In this document: piece by piece, positions 1-9,100 of the stretch | How the letters are laid out: every line of letters begins with the position of its first letter | Position numbering within the stretch: position 1 is the first letter of the stretch | Program-made: the position numbers and the translations under genes | Source of the DNA: Spirogloea muscicola | Taxonomy: Eukaryota > Streptophyta > Zygnematophyceae > Spirogloeales > Spirogloeaceae | Direction: 5' to 3' | Assembly (NCBI GenBank): GCA_009602725.1 | Contig: WELB01000005.1 | Coordinates: 597,615 to 617,155, forward strand | Length of the DNA: 19,541 bases | Notes under the pieces: generated by a model | Told to the model about the DNA's origin: nothing | The model's database searches: none | What the model saw: the letters and a program-made list of their open reading frames with translations, nothing else

Positions 1-16
1 CGCCGTCGGCGCGGCC

Positions 17-190
17 ATGGCAGCCGCCTACGGCGGCGGCGGCGGCAGCGGCGGCGGCGGCGGGGTCCGCGACGCCACCTCGGCGCCACGTCGGCGGGAA
101 CCGCCACCGTGGCAGCGGCGAGGTTCACTTTGCTTGCGCCACGTGGCGTCGGGTCCCCGCGGGCATGGTGGAGCGTCGGGCCGCTCTGGG
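17..190 (+). other. GC-rich low-complexity stretch, possible orphan first exon
   Basis: An ATG in a good eukaryotic context (GCC-ATG-G at 17) opens a reading frame rich in Gly, Ala, Arg and Pro, driven by GGC repeats at about 32-64. The start contexts of CYP97A (6164) and Rab5 (19178, - strand) look similar, so this could be the first exon of a host gene cut off by the retroelement that follows from about 190. No domain is recognisable, and the frame simply runs into LINE-derived sequence. It may equally be non-coding GC-rich DNA. Confidence 0.2.
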
Positions 191-330
191 GTTGACATCC
201 CGTTATGCCTTGGTGCATCCAATTTCGAGGAGCAGCTGAAGGCGATCGGCCTGGAAATCCGTGCGGCGAAGTGCAGCGCCTGGTCACCGCAGGGCTTGCC
301 AGCCCTCCTCAGCGAGCTACTCATACCTGA

Positions 331-515
331 TGTTGCTCGCTCTTGGGTACCGAGCTTCCCTCTGCATCGTCTATGTGTTTTGCAGTCTTTTGTAGTGGTG
401 TCTTTCTTCCGGCTCCTCTTTCTTTGGCTTTGGACATTGTCCATTCTTTTTTGGGCTGGCTTTGCCAGCCCCTCTTCTCTATGGGCGAGCAATTTCTTTC
501 TTTCCTCCGCCTGCC
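331..515 (+). repeat. Hairpin module inserted within the LINE pseudogene
   Basis: About 185 bp interrupt the RT reading frame between LLIPDV and LPSGCQTPVGG. The block contains TGGACATTGTCCA (432-444), then ATTCTTTTTT, a hairpin (453-471) and a pyrimidine-rich tail. The order of parts matches 19284-19370 (- strand) and about 14310-14400 (+). I read it as a 5'-truncated 3' end of a related element, but the exact insertion ends are uncertain because no target-site duplication is clear. Confidence 0.6.
453..471 (+). repeat. Perfect 8-bp stem, 3-nt loop hairpin
   Basis: GGGCTGGC at 453-460 and GCCAGCCC at 464-471 flank TTT. It follows a second small palindrome, TGGACA-T-TGTCCA (432-444). Both occur in the same order in the module near 19342-19320 on the opposite strand. 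Confidence 0.85.
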
Positions 516-1661
516 CTCCGGCTGTCAGACACCAGTCGGGGGCCTCACACTCCTCGGGGTTCCACTGGGCTCACCCGCCTTCGTGGACGAGCAACTGCGC
601 GCCAAGCTCCAGGAGCACCTCAAGCCGGCGGCCCGATTCCCTGAGCTGCACGATATGCAGCTGGCGCTCGCCATGCTTACGCGGAGCATTGCCCAGCATC
701 CCCTGTACCTGGCTCGAGCCCTCCCCCCCTCCCCGGCGACGCAGGCCGCCTATGCAACCTTTGATGCAGGTATTCTGGCCAGCACAGCGGCCCTGGTCCA
801 ACCGGCCTTCCTGGTGACGCCGGCTGCGGTTCACCGAGCCTCCCTGCCTGTGAGCCGCGGAGGTCTAGGCTGCCGCCCGCTGGCTCGTGCCTGCCGGGTA
901 GCACACCTGGAGAGCTGGGCACAGGTTGCGGCTTCGGTGGCCCAGCGTTTCATCCGACATGGGGGTCGCCTCCTGGAGCAGGCGGCAGCGGACGTGGAGA
1001 CATCGCTGGCAGCTCATATCCTCAGGTGCGCACGAGGAGGGGAGCGGACCGGCACACACGATCTGCTCCGGAACGCAATGTTCGGCATACTTGTCGAGGC
1101 CGGTTACACTGTGGCGCTGGAGATGACCTCTGACCGCTGGGGCGGATGGCCGCCTCCACACCCGGCGCGCCGATCTCGTCGCCAGCGCGCTTGGCGGGGG
1201 GCCTCGGCTCATTGCCGACGTTGTCCCGACTGACTGCTTTGATTCCAGGAGCGCCAAACGCTCGTCGGAGGAGGCGGGCTACGCAGTCCGCCAAGCGGCG
1301 GGCGTAAAGGAACGGAGATACTCGGATCACCCAGTGGGCGACGAGTTCGTCCGACTCGCCGTGGACGTACACGGAGCCTTAGGGACAAAATGGCTTGACC
1401 TCCTTCACCGCTCACCGCCTTGCGCGGCGTGCAGTGGCCCGCCGCCACGGGCAGCAGAGCGAGCAGCCTGGCTTCAATGTCGCCGGGTCCCTCGCTCAAG
1501 TCTTCCGGATGCGCTTGGCCACTTCTTTGCAGCGGTCCCTTGCCTTCGCGGTTCACTCGCGCGCAGGCCGCGCTTTGGCTGCGGCCTCCGGCTTCCGTCA
1601 GGGCGACGTCTATCCGCCTGCTAGCTATGCCGCCTTGCATCTACTGACTAGAGGTCACTGA

Positions 1662-1815
1662 GCGTCTCCTTGCTGGTGTCTTAGCACTTAGCACTCCGGC
1701 TCCTTCAGACCTTGTCCATTTTCTGACCTGCGAGTGGGCTGCGAATGGGCTGACCTGAGAGGCCAGCCCATTCCTTTGGGCTGGCCTCTCACAGCCACCA
1801 GTCAATCTGGCCGCG
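1662..1815 (+). mobile_element. 3' untranslated region of the LINE ending at 1661
   Basis: This follows the ORF stop directly and shares CTCCTTCAGACCTTGTCCATT, GGGCTGGCCTCTC-CAGCCACC and TCTGGCCGCGCTT with 4908-5015, where it again follows a related ORF end. That shared order identifies it as the 3' UTR of one LINE subfamily. It contains the long perfect inverted repeat at 1757-1790. Confidence 0.7.
1757..1790. repeat. 14-bp perfect inverted repeat with 6-nt loop
   Basis: GAGAGGCCAGCCCA (1757-1770) is the exact reverse complement of TGGGCTGGCCTCTC (1777-1790), separated by TTCCTT. The strong stem-loop lies in the LINE 3' UTR and includes the recurring GGCCAGCCC / GGGCTGGCC words. Confidence 0.9.
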
Positions 1816-2130
1816 CTTTCTCAGTTCGGGCTAGCCATCTCATGGCCATATGCGTTACTTCTGAGAGTCTTTTCTCCTTGAAAACAAATTCTCTCTTTGC
1901 TACTGGATCCCCAGTGTGAGAACGGCTGTTCCATTTGAGAGCGATGGCTGTGATCGGCCAGCCCAGGAAAAAGAAGGAACGAAATTCTAAGGGGCAATAT
2001 GAGCGCTAAAGCCAACATGATTTAAGTGGCCACTGGATGCTCCATATTCTCTGTTGAGCAGACGCCAGAAAGAAGAAAAATTAGGCCTGTAAGAACAACA
2101 GCCCTTCTAATGTGAGGTACTGGCTTTGAG
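1816..2130. other. No gene; degenerate repeat-derived DNA
   Basis: About 315 bp without a recognisable gene. A faint minus-strand copy of the module is visible at about 1940-2000 (GATGGCTGTGATCGGCCAGCCCAG, then AAGGGGC). The rest shows no codon-like or structural signal that I can interpret. Confidence 0.5.
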
Positions 2131-2385
2131 AGCACTGGCTCTTCCAATGGGGGCAAGGGCTGTGAAAAGCCAGCCTGAAAAGCATTGACAAAGATTTGAA
2201 GGGGCCACAATAACGGAGGGGCCTGAAAGTGCTATGTCAGATCGGGTGGAGGATGGACCATCAGTAGCTACGAGTAAGGAGCCTCAAATCCGACAGACCA
2301 GCTGCCGGAAAACTATCCCCCTGACGAAAGCCAAAGGCTGCAGCGAGAGCACGGCCAGCACGTACATGCGAGGCCTGGGCCAAGG
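2131..2385 (-). mobile_element. Minus-strand LINE 3' end (coding tail plus 3' UTR)
   Basis: Read on the minus strand, 2385-2261 encodes HVRAGRALAAAFGFRQGD, then SFPAAGLSDLRLLTRSY and a TGA stop at 2263-2261. This matches the ORF end of the pieces at 3680-4823. The 3' UTR follows down to 2131, with the module words GGCCCCTT, TTGTCAAT, CAGGCTGGCTTTTCACAGCC and TTGGAAGAGCCA. It is a truncated, inverted fragment, and a further minus-strand module lies at about 2388-2432. Confidence 0.75.
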
Positions 2386-2432
2386 ACAAGCTGTGAGAGG
2401 CCAGCCCAAGAAGAAATGAAGTGGCTCTAAGA

Positions 2433-3458
2433 GGTAGTTAGGAGCCTGCTTTCTACATAATCCAAGTAGGGCCACCAGGGCGGCAGGGACTGCCATACAG
2501 AAAAAATGTCATCATACGCAGCTCTTTTAAAGGGGCAAGGGATATGAAGAGCTAGCCCACAAAAGACTGACAAGGTCTGATGGTGCCGGAAAGACTCCGT
2601 ATAAGGAGGAGCCTAGCCGCTCAGCAGCCCCCATCTACAACCTCAAATAAGATAAATAGGAGGGACAAAGGACACGCCCTGCTGGGACACAGGAGCTGCT
2701 GCAGAGCGAGCTCAGCGTGCAGATGCAGGGCGAACTTCGATAATCTCTGCAGCGACAGGGCGCAAATAGTCATGCAACGGGGGAGGACTTGTAATGTGGG
2801 AAGACAAGTGGAATGTTCGAGCAATAGCTCCTCTTAAGGGGCAAGGCTGTCAACTTTACGAGAGGTGGTCCTGGACCAATGCCTATGAGGGGGCCCAAGC
2901 AGCCAATTAACCAGCGACATCAGGCGATTAAGCATGCTCAGCACCCTCGAGACAGCAGCTGCAATTCTGACATTCGTCAGCAGGCGTCCGTCAGCATACA
3001 CAAGGATGTAAACGCGAAAGATGTGAGGGGCGTGGCTTGTGTGATGTCATATACCACTTACTTCACAGGGTGTCAAAGCTTTTGCTCCATATTGAACGTC
3101 ATACACTACAATTTGCACCCATTCAGGAGCAAACGCCATAGCTCCCTGCACAGCTGCTGCCTGTGAATGTGACTAACATAGACAACTAGGTGTACACACA
3201 ACTGTCGAGCCAGATGAACCCCTCAGATGCCGCCCGCTCGATCAGCAGACAGCCAGGTCGTGACGGATTACATCAATAGCCATCAATGGATCAGTCATGT
3301 GCCGTACTATTCTGGCCAGACGCGTCACAAGTAGCTACGGGAACTGAGAGCCCGACACTGATCACAAGGCCGTTGTGTAGCTGACGAAGCACTCATCTGG
3401 CACATCTCACAAGAAACAGCTCTTGCAAAATAAGGCGATGGCTGTGAGAGGCCAGCGC
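2433..3458. other. About 1 kb without an intact gene; degenerate LINE tail at about 2630-2790 (-)
   Basis: No host gene is visible. On the minus strand at about 2785-2690, LSLQRLSKFALHLHAELALQ resembles the LINE tail LSVSLQRSMAHALHLRAGRAL elsewhere in the window, so a strongly decayed copy is likely there. A weak minus-strand module lies at about 2518-2575 (GGGGCAAGGGATATGAAGAGC, then GACAAGGTCTGATGG). From about 2880 to 3440 I see nothing recognisable. This part is less GC-rich than its surroundings. Confidence 0.5.
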
Positions 3459-3680
3459 AAAGAAGAAGTGGCTCTCCCAATGGGGGCAAGGGCTGTGAGA
3501 AGCCAGCCCGAAAAGAATTGACAAGGTTCGAAGGGGCCAAACTACGAGCTAAGCAGCGACTGCGGGGCCTGAAGAGGCTATGGCAGAACGGGGGAGGATG
3601 GACCACTTAGTAGTTACGAGTGAGGAGCCTCACATCCGACAGACTAGCTGCCGGTAAACTATCCCCCTGACGAAAGCCGG
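3459..3680 (-). mobile_element. Minus-strand LINE 3' end, left arm of a large inverted repeat
   Basis: The minus strand encodes the ORF tail SGFRQGDSLPAASLSDVRLL, then TRNY and a TAA stop at 3609-3607. The 3' UTR and terminal module run down to 3459. It is the reverse complement of 4371-4594 with only about three differences. It abuts, head to head, the plus-strand copy that starts at 3680. Confidence 0.85.
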
Positions 3681-4027
3681 AGGAGGCTGCTCGCAGCAAG
3701 GCGGCCAAACACGCCGACCACCCGGCTGCCGACGAGTTCGTCCCCCTGGCTGTGGACGTGCATGGGGCTGTCGGATCCCACTGGCTCGACCTTTTGGCCA
3801 GGCTTGCACGGCGCGCTGTGTCCCGCAGGCGCGGTGAGCCGGCTGACTTCAACGCCGCTGGCTCGTGGGCTCAGGTGTATCGTATGCGCTTGTCCGTCTC
3901 CCTCCAGCGGTCCATGGCCCACGCCTTGCATCTGCGTGCTGGCCGTGCTCTCGCTGCGGCCTCCGGCTTTCGTCAGGGGGATAGTTTACCGGCAGCTAGT
4001 CTGTCGGATGTGAGGCTCCTCACTCGT
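3680..4027 (+). mobile_element. Plus-strand LINE C-terminal coding fragment with open frame
   Basis: An uninterrupted frame reads EEAARSKAAKHADHPAADEF, then VPLAVDVHGAVGSHWLDLL, RMRLSVSLQRSMAHALHL and SGFRQGDSLPAASLSDVRLL. It is collinear with 1280-1650 but without that copy's frameshifts. The native end (TRNY-stop) is lost at 4027, where the sequence switches to an unrelated spacer, so the frame reads through to 4192 with about 54 foreign residues. It is a fragment and not a functional gene. Confidence 0.85.
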
Positions 4028-4250
4028 ATAGCGCAGAAGGAAAGCACAAGGTCCGAAGGGAGAGTAAAAGAAGAAAGTGCTCGCTCTAGAGAAGGGGCCA
4101 GCCCAGAAAAGGCCAGCCCAAAAGCGGCCAGCCCAAAAAAATTGTGGACAATGTGCAAATCCAATGAAAAAGGTGCCGAAAAAAGGGCGTAAAGGCTCTC
4201 GCGAAGTCAGGGTACCTTCGACGGACCCTCAGAAGAAGGCTTTCAGGGGG
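4028..4250. repeat. Spacer with three tandem 15-bp GGCCAGCCC repeats
   Basis: Three direct 15-bp units start at 4096, 4111 and 4126, each beginning GGCCAGCCC and followed by an A-rich hexamer. They are followed by ATTGTGGACAATGTGC. This is the minus-strand form of the terminal module (GGGCTGGCC plus TGGACA/TGTCCA words) with its hairpin half amplified. Confidence 0.75.
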
Positions 4251-4596
4251 ATAGTTTCAACGCCGCTGGCTCGTGGGCTCAGGTGTATCGTATGCGCTTG
4301 TCCGTCTCCCTCCAGCGGTCCATGGCCGACGCCTTGCATCTGCGTGCTGGCCGTGCTCTCGCTGCGGCCTCCGGCTTTCGTCAGGGGGATAGTTTACCGG
4401 CAGCTAGTCTGTCGGATGTGAGGCTCCTCACTCGTAACTACTAAGCGGTCCATCCTCCCCCGTTCTGCCATAGCCTCTTCAGGCCCCGCAGTCGCTGCTT
4501 AGCTCGTACTTTGGCCCCTTCGAACCTTGTCAATTCTTTTCGGGCTGGCTTCTCACAGCCCTTGCCCCCCATTGGGAGAGCCACTTCTTCTTTCAG
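4251..4596 (+). mobile_element. LINE 3' end, second tandem coding copy plus 3' UTR
   Basis: Positions 4257-4443 repeat 3855-4027 with a single visible base change (GCCCACGCC to GCCGACGCC) and end at the native stop (AAC TAC TAA, 4437-4443 region). The 3' UTR and terminal module run to 4596, ending CTTCTTCTTTCAG. Its left edge fuses GGCTTTCAGGGGGATAGTTT, normally found later in the unit, directly to CAACGCCGCTGG, which marks a duplication junction. Confidence 0.85.
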
Positions 4597-4823
4597 GACG
4601 CGCTCTGTCCCGCAGGCGCGGTGAGCCGGCTGACTTCAACGCCGCTGGCTCGTGGGCTCAGGTATATCGTATGCGCTTGTCCGTCTCCCTCCAGCGGTCC
4701 ATGGCCCACGCCTTGCATCTGCGTGCTGGCCGTGCTCTCGCTGCGGCCTCCGGCTTTTCGTCGGGGGATAGTTTTCCGGCAGCTAGTCTGTCGGATGTGA
4801 GGCTCCTCACTCGTAACTACTGA
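4597..4823 (+). mobile_element. LINE C-terminal coding fragment, third tandem copy
   Basis: It starts at GCGCTCTGTCCCGCAGGCGC and encodes the same tail as 3815-4027, ending TRNY and TGA at about 4821-4823. It differs from the other two copies at only a few positions: GTATATCG, GGCTTTTCGTCGGGGG (an inserted T and a lost base that keep the frame) and TTTTCCGG. Confidence 0.85.
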
Positions 4824-4829
4824 GTGGTC

Positions 4830-5015
4830 GGCCTGCGGCTTCCGTCAGGGCAACGTCTTTCCGCCTGCTAGCTATTCAGATTTGCATCTACTGACGAGAG
4901 GTTACTGAAAGTTCGCTTACTGCTGTCTCAGTCCTTACCACTCCGACTCCTTCAGACCTTGTCCATTCTTTTGGGCTGGCCTCTCCCAGCCACCATTTGA
5001 TCTGGCCGCGCTTGC
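4830..5015 (+). mobile_element. LINE 3' end of the other subfamily (like 1590-1815)
   Basis: The coding tail reads CGFRQGNVFPPASYSDLHLL, then TRGY and TGA near 4907, followed by the 3' UTR with CTCCTTCAGACCTTGTCCATTC and GGGCTGGCCTCTCCCAGCCACC. It matches 1590-1815, so two LINE subfamilies are interleaved here. Confidence 0.75.
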
Positions 5016-5266
5016 TTTTGTGGTCCATCCTCCCCCGTTCTGCCATAGCCTCTTCAGGCCCCGTAGTCGCTGCTTAGCTCGTAGTTTGGCCCCTTCGAAT
5101 CTTGTCAAATCTTTTCGGGCTGGCTTCTCACAGCCCTTGCCCCCATTGGGAGAGCCACTTCTTCTTCTTCTTCAGGCCCCGCAGTTGCTGCTTTGCTCGT
5201 AATTTGGCCCCTTCGAAACTTGTCAATTCTTTTCGGGCTGGCTTCTCACAGCCCTTGCCCCCATTG
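5013..5266 (+). mobile_element. Two tandem LINE 3' UTR/terminal modules
   Basis: 5013-5175 contains TGGTCCATCCTCCCCCGTTC through TTGGCCCCTTCGAATC, the GGGCTGGCTTCTCACAGCCC core and CTTCTTCTTCTTCTTCAGG. A second, shorter copy from 5173 to 5266 begins CAGGCCCCGCAGTTGCTGCT and repeats the core. Neither carries coding sequence. The pyrimidine end has expanded into a short TTC run (5160-5173). Confidence 0.8.
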
Positions 5267-5500
5267 CAATGGGGGATAATTTTCCGGCGGCTAGTCTGTC
5301 GGATTTGGAGCTCCTCACTCGTAACTACTGAGTGGTCCATCCTCCCCCGTTCTGACATTAGCATCTACGGGTCCCTTCGTAGCTGCTTAGCGCTTTTTAG
5401 GCCCTCCATCATTTGGCCCCTTCGAACCTTTGTCAATTCTTTTATCGGGCTGGCTTTTCACAGCCCTTGCCCCCCATTGGGAGTGCCCCTTCTTTTCAGG
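5267..5500 (+). mobile_element. LINE 3' end (short coding tail plus 3' UTR)
   Basis: It begins GGGGGATAATTTTCCGGCGG, encodes the last residues (FPAASLSDLELLTRNY-stop at about 5329-5331), and continues through the 3' UTR to a terminal module at 5413-5500 ending CTTCTTTTCAGG. It is somewhat more diverged than the copies at 3680-4823 (for example ATCGGGCTGG). Confidence 0.8.
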
Positions 5501-5895
5501 GCAGTGCTGAACAAAGAAAGTTGCAGCACTACTCCGATTACCCCCGATGTGATCAGCTCTTGCCAGCAGCAATCGACATCTTTGGCTGCTTAGGTCCTCG
5601 TTTCCTTACTCTCCTTCAAAACATAGCCAACCTAGGCTACACACGACATGCAGATGTGTTCCCGGCTGAGATGCGTTTGCCAGCTGCTTATCTGTCGTTG
5701 TTGCGACGACGAGTTTCGGCCTGTTTGCAGCGTGCTCAGGCTAATGCTTTGCACCAGAAAGCTGGGCGTGCTCTAGTTGGTAGCAGAAGGGCTTCGTATC
5801 TGCCATCTAGTATCCAGGCATCGGTTAGCGACCTTTTATGTTTTGACCCGTGGTTTCTGAGCGGGTCAATCTACTGTAGGTTATGTAGGTCTTAA
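5490..5895 (+). pseudogene. Diverged LINE C-terminal fragment of another lineage
   Basis: The frame from about 5510 to 5895 reads DQLLPAAIDIFGCLGPRFLT, then LLRRRVSACLQRAQANALHQ and KAGRALVGSRR. This aligns in order with DEFVRLAVDVHGALGTKWLD, MRLATSLQRSLAFAVH and RAGRALAAASG of the LINE at 190-1661, but with low identity and a lower GC content. I take it as the C-terminal piece of a different LINE family. It starts directly after a terminal module and has no start of its own. The stop is TAA at about 5893-5895. Confidence 0.6.
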
Positions 5896-6163
5896 GATGT
5901 GCGTGCCTTTGTACTTGGCCATTTGGCCTTCGTTTGTTTCAAATACACAAAATCCTTTTCAGGATGTACAAGCGCCTTCTTCCACGCCGTCTCGCCGGGC
6001 CGCGGCAGACGGGCGACTGACGTCTGACCTCCACAACGGCCCCGGTAGCGAGCGAGCCTTATCCTCCATCAAAGCCGGCAACCGACAACATATCCGCCAC
6101 TGATCTGCAGGGTCTCCGGGGGGTGCCCGGCGCGCGGGCCAGTGAACGAGCTCGGCTGCGGCC
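5896..6163 (+). promoter_or_regulatory. Presumed promoter and 5' UTR of CYP97A
   Basis: About 270 bp lie between the LINE debris and the CYP97A start. The first 60 bp are AT-rich, followed by GC-rich DNA up to the GCC-ATG-G context at 6164. I see no clear TATA box or light-response element, so the promoter role comes from position only. Confidence 0.4.
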
Positions 6164-9100
6164 ATGGCGGCGTCTACGGCAGCGGTCGCGGCGACCGTGG
6201 CGGCGCCGCCCTGCGCGGACGACTCCACCGCCGGGCTCGGGACGGCCGCGCGAGCCGCGAGAGTGCCGGCGAGGCGGCGCCGCCAGCTCGCCGTGCGGTG
6301 AGTCCAAGCCGTGAGAGCTGCTTACTGGTGCCGACGGCCGCCTTGTCCGGCCGCCCGCGGGCCTGACGGCCGTGGACGCGGCGCATGGCGGTCGCTTGCT
6401 CAGTGCGCCATTTAGCATGGACGACCTTCCCGCTGCGCGGGTTGACCGTGTCCAGTCTCCCCTCTTGTGAGAGTAAGGTCTGCTGGTCGACTTTCTTATC
6501 GGGTCTGCAGCTCGCCCGGGTGGAATGCGGCTGCTGGTATTAAAGATAGCGGCTGTACAAGCCAGGTTCATACAGAAGGTTATCATGGCCATATTAGCGG
6601 AGCCACAGGCTAGGCAGACAGGGCGCTCTTGGTACCCCCTGGTCAGCAATAGAAAGTCAGATGAGCTGAGGGGAAAAAGGGCCTGAGACCAGGGGCGTGT
6701 GACGAGCTGCCGATTGATAGATTGAGAGGTTTCAATTGGTCACGCAAGTAACCTTGTGCTGCAAAAGCACCAGAAGTCTCGTGGTGACCCCTGCCGAACT
6801 TTTTCAAGCTTAGGGGAGCTCGCAACAATTGAGGAACTTTGTCCTCAGTCAGCTTGCAGGCTAGAGAAGCACCATGTCCGCACCTGCTGCTGGCCGAGGA
6901 TTAACGGCTCCAGCGAGTGTTTTCTCGCGCCGGCAGCGTACAGGCTTCATCAAGGCCTCCGCCGACTCCCGTCAAGGAGAGGTCATTTTTTGACAATGCA
7001 AGCAACGCCTTGACGAACCTGCTAAGCGGCGGCAGCATGGGATCCATGCCCGTTGCTGAGGGGGCAGTCTCGGACCTCTTCGGGCGCCCTCTCTTTTTTG
7101 CCCTGTATGACTGGTTCAGAGAGGTAAATAACACCTTTCTGCTTGATACTGTACTGTGCTAGAGCCCCATGCTCTGGCAGAGTGTATTAAGCTGCTTTTG
7201 GTTGTCACTGAGAGCTGACCAACCACTATCTTGAATACTGCACTGCAGCACGGCCCTGTCTACAAGCTAGCGTTTGGCCCCAAGGCCTTTGTGGTCGTGT
7301 CAGACCCGATGGTGGCCAAGCACATCCTGAGAGAGAATGCCTTCGCCTATGATAAGGTAAGGTTGCTTCACGATGTCTGTCCTCATCCATTTTTGAATGA
7401 GGACAACAGGACAGCAGTGTGTGTGATAGACGCGCCCTGCTTTCAGTAGAGGTCTAATTCAGGATTGCACCTCTTCTGGCACAGGGGGTCCTGGCAGACA
7501 TCCTTGAGCCTATCATGGGCAAAGGGCTCATACCAGCCGACTTGGAGACATGGAAGGTGCGGAGGCGAGCGATTGCACCTGGCTTTCACTCGGCCTACTT
7601 GGAGGCCATGGTTGACACATTCGGGGAGTGTGCTGAACGGACAATTAACAAGTTGGACGCGGTGCTTGAAGGTGGGGAGGCACTGACAGAAATGGAGGCA
7701 GAGTATTCTAATCTGGCTCTTGATATCATCGGCATCAGCATCTTCAACTATGACTTTGGTTCTGTCACTACAGAATCCCCAGTAATCCAGGTTCGTTGTC
7801 AGAGCTCTTGTCCTCCTATCTTGGTCAAGGCATCTGGCATGCTGTCATGAGACCTTTACATGTGACTTCCGAAATTTCGGTCACAGGATTATCAGAGTTT
7901 GACAGGTGGCAGTGGCAGCACAAAGCCAAGCAGGATGCCATGTCAGCTTGAACATTTTGAGTGGCGACTGTGTAGTTATAAATTCAAGTAGTATGCTGAG
8001 GTGTATTGCTTACCTTACAGTGGAGCTACACAAAGCCCCTCTCTCTCTATCAGGCAGTGTATGGAACCTTGTATGAAGCTGAGCACCGGTCCACTTTCTA
8101 CATCCCATATTGGAAATGTCCTTTGTCTAGATACCTCGTGCCGAGGCAAATAAAGTTCCAGGCCGACCTCAAGATCATCAATGACTGTTTAGACGGCTTG
8201 ATTACAAGAGCGAAGGACACCCGTCAGGTGACCTTGGGAAGACTCACCCACTTGTAGCCTGCCTTGCAGTAAATGTGATCAAATTGGGCAAATCTCAGAG
8301 CAGAGCAACACAGGGATCATCACTAAGCACTTTACGTTGTCTTGTTTTGTGAACAGGAGGAAGATATGGAGGCCTTGCAGCAGCGTGACTACTCAAAGGT
8401 CAAGGTGAACATCAGGACCAAATGGGGCTAGCAAAGTGGGATTGGAAGAACAAGTACTGCAGAGAGCTGCAATGGAAGTCCTGCCATGACCTTGTGCGCA
8501 CCGGAGAGAAGACATACTAGCCACAGACCACACTAGCTAGTAACATAGTTCAACGGTGCGATTTTACCATTCAGGTAGTTTAGAAGACTGCAATGTGATT
8601 GTGCTGCTAAGTGACAGGATGGCTTGCTTCTGAAAATGATGGGTACTCCAGTGCAGGATGCAAGTCTTCTTCGATTCCTTGTCGATATGCGAGGCGAAGA
8701 TGCTAGCAATAAGCAGGTAGGTAGGCTCGTTCTTCAAGATGGGTTCACCATTACAATGCCACTGCTAAGGTCATGAGAAGAAGCTGCAACTGAGTGATAC
8801 TCACGGCAGACTGTGAGGAGAATACTCTCAAACACTTGAGCTCAACAACAAGCCTTGTACTTATTGTTATCTCTGGCTTGTCTAAAATGGTAGAGCTGTT
8901 GTTGTTTGCATACTCCATGTGACAGCTACGGGATGACTTGATGACAATGCTAATTGCCGGGCACGAGACAACTGCTGCAGTGCTTACATGGGCCACCTTC
9001 TACTTGGCACAAGTAAGCTAGCAGTAGTCCCTACCGTGAAAGTATGCTAAGTCTTGATTGCCATGCTGCTGCTTGCATGAGTCAATGAGGTATGTCATTT

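Larger units (their letters stand above)
190..1661 (+). pseudogene. Decayed LINE ORF2: end of reverse transcriptase plus C-terminal region
   Basis: The frame changes along the piece. Frame 2 (about 200-330) carries a post-catalytic RT segment with AIGLEIRAAKCSAWSP, typical of the palm/thumb junction of non-LTR reverse transcriptases. Frame 1 (about 515-1160) continues with GGLTLLGVPLGSPAF, then AQHPLYLARALPP and LPVSRGGLGCRPLARACR, which are hallmark post-RT motifs. Frame 2 (about 1160-1410) carries RADLVAS, LIADVVPTD and DEFVRLAVDVHGALG. Frame 0 (about 1395-1661) ends with RAGRALAAASGFRQGD and a TGA stop at 1659-1661. The YADD catalytic part lies outside or is lost. At least two frameshifts and a nested insertion (about 331-515) show it is dead. 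The family assignment to an algal LINE rests on these motifs and is fairly secure; the clade is not determined. Confidence 0.82.

Noticed and set aside
17-817. 266-residue plus-strand protein
   Set aside because: It fuses a GGC-rich stretch, a dead RT piece and a nested module. No part continues as one protein family.
2433-3458. Small frames of 60-95 residues in the gene-free stretch
   Set aside because: No conserved motifs apart from a decayed LINE tail on the minus strand. Length and composition are those of chance frames.
6874-6993. ATG at 6874 with a transit-peptide-like reading (MSAPAAGRG, then FIKASADSR)
   Set aside because: It is out of frame with the CYP97A body and hits TGA at about 6991. 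The exon at 6164-6297 joined to 6937 gives the correct phase and a complete protein.
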